Assembly: GCF_000346465.2 (NCBI RefSeq)
Contig: NC_034014.1
Coordinates: 6,888,507 to 6,952,506 of the forward strand
DNA from: Prunus persica
Lineage: Eukaryota; Streptophyta; Magnoliopsida; Rosales; Rosaceae
Direction: 5' to 3'
DNA length: 64,000 nt
The number at the start of each line of letters is the position of its first letter. Within the stretch, counting starts at the first letter, position 1. The notes beneath the pieces were generated by a model that ran no database searches, had not been told where the DNA came from, and was given only the letters and a program-made list of their open reading frames with translations. Of the stretch, positions 56,762 through 64,000 are shown piece after piece. A program made the translations under genes and the position numbers.

Positions 56762-58195
56762 TTCTGGCTAAGCTAGTGTATGCTTCTCTTCTCCTTCTGT
56801 AGATTTACTTGTGTTTTGAGCTGAAGGATAGATGGGAAGGTCAGGGTACAGAGAGAGATATATAAGGGAGTGTTGAGGGAACCCAAGCCTTGGGATTCGG
56901 CTTGATGCTTGTGCACATTGCTTCTTCATGTAATCAAACAGCTTAGAACCAGCAATTTGTGCAATTATTTTATGATTTAAATGGGTTCATTTTTATTGAC
57001 CAAATGGTTGTGAGTATATTTTATAGTTAGATGCCATACAAAACTTCACGATCAATGAATCTTTTATGAACCTTAAGCATTGGGATTAGCTTTTGAGTTT
57101 GTGATAAACGACTCAACACGCTTTTTCAGAATTGTAGGAACCTTCAAATATTCCTCGATTGCTTCATATATTTGATGGTGTATTAGCGTTTCCTGTTTTC
57201 TTTTTCAGTTCACATGAGCATTTCTTTCGGCTACCTCGAAGCAATATAATTTAGGGGAAATTGCTTGACTCCTGAAAAATATTACAATTTGCACGTGGAA
57301 GATGTAATAAAGATTTTCCAATGACAAACACCATTTGAGTATTGCGATCTATATCACATTCACCAATTACTTTGCTAGCCTTATTTTTATCATATGTGGA
57401 TTTACTTACATAAATGAAACCATATGAGTAATTGTGGTGAGTCTCGCCGTCTTTAGATGACGTGATTAGTAAATATGATACAAATTATTTTATAAACATA
57501 TACATATAATTTTATGAAGACGGGTATTAGCATTTGGGGATCTCTTTCAATATTGGGTAGAGAATAGATAGACTTAGTTATAAAATCATATTTATCCTCT
57601 CGTCGCACGCTCACGCGTGCCAATAAACTTTTTTTTTATCCTTATCTATAACGAATTTGTTGGACATAAAATCTTGTTTCCTTTTTGTTTTATAACTATT
57701 TCCATTTTAATATAGACTATGGTTTTAGGTATTTGTCCCCTTAAAATGAAATAGTTGTTTTTTGAAAAAAAAAATTGGTTAAATGAGCGCAATTTTCACT
57801 ATCATAGATATGTTTTTTTTTTTTCTTTTCCAAATCAATATGAAATCACGTAAAGACTGTTAACCCTCACTTAAGAAAAATTAGGTATTTAACGTAAAAT
57901 GATTTTGTACGACTATACTGCCAATAGGTTATGTAAGACTACAGGACCCACTTAAATAATAAGGTCAACTGCAATCTACTAGTTGTGTTGCCTTAACTCC
58001 TACGCTGTACTCAAAATTTATTAAAGTTGACAAGAGCAACATACGCTTCTTCTCTCAAGGGAAACCATAAATAATATTAGGATCATATGCAATGTAGTCG
58101 GGGATAGTGTACTAATTCAATCTCTTCAAACCGACCAAACCAACCCGGCTTAATTTCTTATTTCATAATGATATTTATTAAAAGAGATTATAAAG
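56762..58195. other. Upstream region of root-cap gene A
   Basis: The first 120 bp probably hold the promoter and 5' UTR (TTATATATCTC on the minus strand near 56860). Near 57600-57625 a segment (GCACGCTCACGCGTGCCAAT) forms a perfect 6-bp-stem hairpin like the Helitron 3' ends at 20253 and 20790, but the CTAGT end is not intact. There is no gene. Confidence 0.55.
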
Positions 58196-58480
58196 AGAGT
58201 TTTTTTTTTTTTTGGTTGAGAAATTCTATTATTGCATTCATAATTCAGCCAAAAAAGTCATTAGCCACAAAAGGCCAATACAAACTAGCCACAAAAGGGC
58301 CATTACAATAACGAAGAAACTCTGGCATAGGCATTCCAACTAAGATTGCAAACTTAGAATAATAAAAAAAAGAGTTACAATCACTAAAAGGACATAGAAT
58401 GTGTAGATACAATCAGAATTCCAATAAATAAAAAGATTGAATTGCACAGCGCAATCAAAAGCAATCAAAATATTAAAATA
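58196..58480 (-). repeat. LINE-like 3' end fragment
   Basis: A poly-T run (a poly-A tail on the minus strand) at about 58200 is followed by TTGCATTCATAATTCAGCC and further blocks that match 15845-16030 in reverse orientation. The structure fits the 3' tail of a plant LINE; no ORF remains. Confidence 0.55.
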
Positions 58481-59415
58481 GAAAAGTAATCTAATTTTGT
58501 TTCTAATTTTTTTTATAAGATTTATAAGTTATAAGAATTTTAATTAACATCATAATTTATGTTAAACATCAGGAGATTTCTCAAACCAAGCATATTAGAG
58601 TCAACCGGTAAACTAAAACCGAGCTAGCTCATCGGGTGATCAACAACATTTGCACCAACCATTAACCGTCTGCAAAATTTCCTATCATCAATAAGCCCCA
58701 CCAAGGAAGTATGCTTGTGTCTTTGAATAGCACATGTCAAATAAACCAAAACCTATCCGGTTTGATTAGTTTCGATGAGTTTAGAGGATTTTAGAGCATT
58801 TGTTTCGGATCATATAGTCGATTTCCTGTCAAAATTCAATGCAATCCAAATTGGTTGGTTTCATACTATTCCTTTTTGTTTAAAGTTTAACAAAAATATA
58901 TAGTGTTGGCACATTATAAAACCAAAACACATGTTATACCTATTACCTAGTTGAATTCTATCCAAATTTCTGATTAGATTTAATTTGTTGATAATTTTTT
59001 ATATTTCAATATTTTTCTCCCATTTAAAAAAATATTGATCATTTTCAGTGTATCCAATTTAATTGACACTGTCTAACTAAAAAACAAACAAATCCAATTG
59101 GCCCTAGATTGAATGGAATTGGATGCTAATCCTAGCGTGATTAGATTGGATATATATCAGAATTTGCAACTCAGTAAACATTGGATCTGATTCAGTTTTA
59201 CTAGTTTCGAACTATAACGAACACCCCTAAATATTATTTGCACATGAAGTTTTCTTTGGAACCAAAACTAACAAATTTAATTAGATAAATTACAATAATA
59301 CAGTCAATACATCTACAACACAGCAAAAGCACCAAGCTCACAAAGACAACAAAGCCAACAAGTTCTAAGAAACAAGTCCACATAACCCAAAACATCCAAA
59401 ACTCTAAAACCACCT
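58481..59415. other. AT-rich intergenic sequence
   Basis: No gene or clear repeat recognised. Confidence 0.5.
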
Positions 59416-59970
59416 AATGTCCAAGGACGGACCTATGTGTAGGCTGAAGTGGGCTTCAGTCTAGGGCAAAATTTTTAAGTTGGTGTAAATTTTGTAAGGT
59501 TTTTTATACTACAATAAATATTAGGCCACCACTGCAGCATATAAATATTAGGCTATTAGCCCACATGTGCATGTCTTTTCTTGTTTTAATATTAGCAAAT
59601 TCATTTTGTGTCTCTCTCTAGCCTAATAAAATAATAGGGGTCTTTTGCGCAACATGAGATATTTAATACAAAAGAAATAGTGAGAATTTCAATCAGGAAG
59701 GAATTAAAGTCAACTTGGCTTCTTGGTTCTCTTTTCTCTCTACTACCAAAACTATCTATTTTCATCCCATTGAACTTGATAAGGAGGCAAGAGGGAATCA
59801 TAGGCTCTCCTTTCACTTCACTATTGCACATTTCATCTATTTTTTCAGAGAATGTGGAATCATTTTGCAAAAATCATGACATTGATATGCCAGATATGAA
59901 TGCTCGTTATAAAGTTGCATTCGTCCTTACTTTTGATATACATATTTGTTTAACCCATCATACCTAGCCT
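59416..59970 (+). pseudogene. hAT-type (ZMYM/TTF family) transposase relic
   Basis: The frame at 59680-59967 ends with a segment similar to the plant ZMYM1-like hAT transposases (VESFCKNHDIDMPDMNARYK). Upstream, the sequence near 59416-59470 (GGACGGACCTATGTG, GTGGGCTTCAG) looks like a terminal region of the same group. Most of the transposase is missing, so this is dead. Identification is from remembered family features. Confidence 0.55.
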
Positions 59971-60524
59971 TGAAGAAAATGTAGAACATGGGGCGGATAG
60001 GTGGAAATTTTAGTCTCCAATGACACAATTAAGCATAATAGCAAATGAATGTCCTAAATTGATAACGAACACCAAAAACAAGGAATGACATATTTTAATC
60101 ATATATCATATTAAAATTAGAGAGTTCAACTTAAAATCAATTCTCAATAAGTAAAGAGGCCGAAGACATCTTATCTATTATTTTGTTGCACAGACTTCCT
60201 TGCGTGGGATTCTATACTCACAAGACCTTAGCTCAAAATGAAGGCTGTGGTTTTGCTCAGCCAACGAGCCATATTTGGTATGCCAATAACATTATTAATT
60301 CTCTGATTTATCAAAATGATAGAAAATATATAATGCACAAAAGATTTGGTCAATTAGCAATATGTCCTGGGCAAGCTTAATCTGCAGCCCTTATTTGTAT
60401 ATTAATTTATTAATTTCATGAATACAATGCTAAAATGGTTAGTCAAAACCAGATACATACAATTGAAACATTTTTTATTTCTGATATAAATCAAAAAAAC
60501 CGTGTTTAATTTTCTTGATCATTA
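59971..60524. other. Downstream flank of root-cap gene B
   Basis: No gene. The last 170 bp resemble the flank downstream of gene A (CTGGGCAAGCTTAAT and 'gcagcccttatttgt' near 60367-60400), as expected for a tandem duplication. Confidence 0.6.
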
Positions 60525-62029
60525 TCAGAACTGAGCAACTCCTCCACTAGTGATTGCAAACTGATCAGATTGAGTAGCAGTTTGGAACCTGCAAACCTTG
60601 CAGAGAGTTGAAAAGAGGGATGGAGTTTGGTACTTGTCCTCTCCACCCATCATGGGCATTGGAACTCCAACCTTGACTGGACTAACATAACCTGGCCTGT
60701 ATGTCTTTCCCAAAACTCCTTCCACAAGATCAGATAAATTGGAAAATCTGAACTGTGTTTCCAAGTGAGCAAAAGTATCATCAGCTGGAATTTGGTACTT
60801 GTGAACCCTATTTTCCTCTTCTCCAATAGGCCTAACTTTTATGTCCATTTCTGCTAGCCCTGCCACTGTGACTCTTACATTATTCGCGTCGTCGGTTCTT
60901 TCGATGATGACTTCCCTATCTTCACCGCTGGTCCTCCATTCGGCTTCTCCATCGGTAGGGATGTTAATGTCCTCATCATCCCATCTTACCATGAGAGCAT
61001 CAACTTTGTCATCCCACTTTGAGACCCTCTTTGCTGCAATGACAAGAGTGTGTGTGTCAAACATGATTGAGAGGGCTTGAACCCATGTGAAATCCCGAGT
61101 TCTGCCAACTGGTCGAGTCCCGATGAAGTGTGCATTGATTTGGAGGTTTTCGTCCGAAACAATGGCAAAATTTCCTCCCTTGGCTCCATGGAAGTAGAAC
61201 ATGACACCATCTCCACCAACAAACCTTGGATCATAGCAGAGGGAGCCATATCCATTGCAGTTGGCTTTCCTATCTGCCGAAAGAACAAGGATCTAAGTAT
61301 TAGAAAAGTTCAAATATATATATGTTGATCTATACAAGTTGTGTATATATAAACACAGATTAATTGAAAACAAAATTTGTGAAATGGCTTACACTTGCAA
61401 GTGACTTCACACTTGTTGCTGCAGTTAACGAAACAACCCTTTTGTTTCTTGTTTTTCTTGGGCTTTCTGTGAGGGCATTCTGCTGGACACACAAGGGTCT
61501 TGTAATAACAGGCCGTATATGCTTTGCATTGACATTGCTCTTGTCCCGATGGTAGTGGTGACAATACGTCATAGTTTGTAATATCCTTGCTGTTGACATT
61601 GACATTGCCATTTCCATTTCCATTACCGTTGCCACTGCCAGTGTTGCTGTTTCCATTTCCATTCCCGTTGCCACTGCTTGTGTTGCCATTTCCATTTCCA
61701 TTTCCGTTGCCACTGCCAGTGTTGCCATTCCCATTTCCATTCCCGTTGCCACTGCCGGTGTTTCCATTCCCGTTCCCGCTGCCATTTCCACTACCGGTGT
61801 TACCATTGCCATTTGCATTTCCATTGCCACTGCCGGTGTTGCCATTTCCATTTGCGTTTCCGTTGCCACTGCCGGTGTTGCCATTTCCATTCGCATTTCC
61901 GTTGCCACTCCCCTTGTTTCCATTGCCATTCGCATTTCCATTGCCTTGACCAAAAACAATGGAGGCTTCCATGGAAATGAGAACTACAAAGAGAGCCACC
62001 AATACATATGACACTCTAATTTTCGCCAT
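60525..62029 (-). CDS. Secreted root-cap-domain protein, copy B, with long Gly-Asn repeat
   Basis: Two exons (62029-61393 and 61273-60525) join in phase to 461 residues. Signal peptide about 1-27, then about 115 residues of a 13-residue repeat of the type GSGNGNANGNGNT (eight or so copies, 39 bp each; about 61590-61945). A Cys-rich module (CQCKAYTACYYKTLVCPAEC, KGCFVNCSNKCEVTCK) and the root-cap domain follow, with FYFHGAKGGNFAIVSDENL, NAHFIGTRPVGRT and GKTYRPGYVSPVKVGVPMP. It is closely similar to copy A over the signal peptide, Cys module and exon 2, but has a much longer repeat. The intron position and phase are identical, so the pair is a tandem duplicate. Confidence 0.92.
61590..61945. 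repeat. 39-bp coding tandem repeat (Gly-Asn)
   Basis: About eight copies within exon 1 of root-cap gene B; each encodes a 13-residue GSGNGNxNGNGNT unit. The period keeps frames open on both strands, which explains several overlapping open frames here. Confidence 0.9.
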
Positions 62030-64000
62030 TTTCTAGCTACTGTATATGTTTATATCCTCTATCCTTCTATTGATTTTCTTGTTTGTGAGCAGGAAGGATA
62101 GATAATGGAATGGGAAGGGTTCCAAATGCATATAAATAAGGGAATATATTGATTGGGGAACCAGACCTCCGCCTATTATTTTACAAATTTTATTGGAACT
62201 CATCTGTTTTGACCAAATGGTGGCTGACTATATTTTTGTTAAATACGCATTAGCAAACTTCTATAAACAGTAAACCTTTTTAAGAGCCTAAAGCATTGGT
62301 GTACTTTTTTGGAATTGAATTGCTTTGTGTATATCACATCATCATTTCTTACGGCTGCCTCAAAGTGATTCGACGGATCAAAGTTGCAATTTGCATGGAA
62401 GATTGATTAAAAGTTGTCCAACAAAAAACTCCACCTTTCCATCCTTCACCTTATTGTCATCTTTATGACCTAGGTGTCGAACCGTCTCATAAACATTATT
62501 CCACATCCATTTTTAGTCCGTGGATGTGCAAAAACAATTTTTTTTTTTTTTTGAATTTGAGGAATAACTCAAAATTTTCTTTTATTAATTCATAAGTAAT
62601 GTAACTCTCGTTTATATAAAGATTTGAACTCGTAACCTTCTCTTACAAAGTGGAGCCCAAATAACGCTCCACCAAATTATCACCAGCATAACTTAAACCT
62701 TACAATTTGAGGATTGACTCAAAACTTAGATAATGAATTGATGAGTGTGGTACATGAGTTGCCTAAAGTGGACAAAGTTTTGGATCAAAGATAAAAACTC
62801 TTGGCGAGATATTGCCATACAAATGTTTTTTTTTTTTTTGTCGTTTCTGCAAACTTAAATGTGAAATAACTTAAGGCGACTATTATCAAATACCACCTAT
62901 CCAACCCACTACTCCACGTTCCCCGTCAACAAAGATGCTTCTTAAGCCCTAGAAATGCTTGGTTTGCAATCACATGACAAGATTAATTTATTGGACCTTG
63001 ACGTAAACATGATTCTGGTGGTAAGCTATTATGTATGATTGCAGAACCTTAAAGACTTCACTTGAAATCTAATTGAACTGCCTTTGTTACGCAGCATGAT
63101 AATACGAAAGGCAATCAAACGATTAGCCAAAGAAAAGCAAAGCCTAGAATCCACCAAAATTGAGAAAACCTAAATTTTATTGAATGATAATAGGGATAAC
63201 AACCCCTTAGTCAACGTTTGTTTAAATACTACCTCAAGTTCCTAGAAACCCTAAGAATCCAAAAAGGAAAATAATAAAAATTCCAAAAACTAGCTCAAAA
63301 ACTAAAATGTTGTGTTGGGCTACTAAATGACGCCCAACGCTTGAAAAATCTCATACATCATAACAAAACAATGAGTTTGACTCATGACGCCATTCTATTC
63401 GAAATGACGGGTCATGGGCCTGATTCCAAGCTCGAGACCCAAACTTGCAGCTTTCTAATTTTTCCCTTGCGCGCATGACGCTCCTGCTCCTCTTCAAGTG
63501 CTTCCGTCATCTGTTCTACATCACTGTGGTTAAGATTAAATAACTCAAATTAGTGAGTCTTATTTACAAAAAATAAAAGTTAAAAAAATTGAATTAATTT
63601 TAGAATTCACTCTTTTTAGAATCTCGTAACAAAATAAGGTATACAAAAAACAACAAAAAATCTTTTGTTTAGGTTTACAAAGGAAATGCCAAATATTTAG
63701 GTAAGATTTTTAAGATGAACATGTTGAGAATGAGCTCTCTAGGTTCCCTACATACCTTGCATCATAAAAATGTTGCTTGCTGAATGAGTCCTAAGAAAGT
63801 CTTGGAAGGTGTCTAAAGTATGATAGGTTAGCTAGGAAGAACGTTATGGGTGGGGCTTGTGTAATCCATGGAGGGAGTCACGATGTATTAGAGATTTATC
63901 CCACAGTGGATTGTTATGGATTAAGTTATGTGATTTTTCCATTTCGAGTTTTCGACATAAAAAATCTTTGTGGTGATTTTTACTCTTGTTTTTGGTTTGC
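62030..64000. other. Upstream region of root-cap gene B and repeat-rich end
   Basis: The first 130 bp contain the likely promoter (TTATTTATATGC on the minus strand near 62130). No other gene is seen. Sequence at about 63110-63540 resembles transposon-derived DNA found in many plant spacers, but I could not find paired ends. Confidence 0.5.

Noticed and set aside
61587..61980. Pro-Phe/Cys-His repeat frames opposite root-cap gene B
   Set aside because: They are antisense or out-of-frame readings of the 39-bp Gly-Asn repeat.

Overview
This window is plant nuclear DNA. The genes are intron-rich with GT-AG (and two GC-AG) introns, the intergenic DNA is AT-rich, and the plant-specific gene families and transposons fit a woody eudicot. 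The style of the gypsy-type solo LTR suggests Rosaceae, but that is inference, not proof. A run of 100 Ns (15495-15594) marks an assembly gap.

Left half (1-27000): a tandem array of fasciclin-like arabinogalactan protein (FLA) genes, all on the minus strand (8274-9161, 16540-17415, 21572-22438, 25779-26615). The window opens inside the promoter of a further copy whose coding region lies off the left edge. The spacers are duplicated with the genes and then invaded by mobile DNA: a decayed Ty1-copia element (616-7270) with a gypsy-type solo LTR nested in it (4015-6302), a 687-bp MITE (10101-10787), a young mosaic non-autonomous LTR element (10913-12822) with 234-bp LTRs that differ at only one position I could see, an 800-bp TIR element (12998-13797), and a cluster of Helitron-like termini (20253-21262, 24325-24830). 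A fragment of the WD40 gene further right has been copied into one spacer (23131-23503).

Middle (27000-44400): a 446-bp Mutator-type MITE with a perfect 9-bp target duplication. Then comes an 11-exon WD40 gene of the DMWD/WDR20/creC type (29596-33312, +), convergent with a 4-exon histone-fold gene of the NF-YC10/DPB3-1 type (34305-36140, -). About 8 kb of gene-free, repeat-rich DNA follows.

Right half (44400-64000): a complete 19-exon beta-galactosidase gene of the BGAL8 type (44427-50859, +). Its last exon and 3' flank are duplicated 3.7 kb downstream (54362-54779). Between the two copies lies the most unusual structure in the window, more than two dozen small hairpin units with the core GTATAGCCG/CGGCTATAC embedded in T-run/A-run linkers. 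Two tandem root-cap-domain secreted protein genes follow on the minus strand (55432-56761 and 60525-62029). They differ strikingly in the length of a Gly-Asn repeat, and a hAT transposase relic lies between them.

Functionally, the FLAs (GPI-anchored wall glycoproteins), the beta-galactosidase (cell-wall galactan/AGP trimming) and the secreted root-cap proteins all act in the extracellular matrix. I see no sign that they form a co-regulated unit: the tandem families look like ordinary local duplication.
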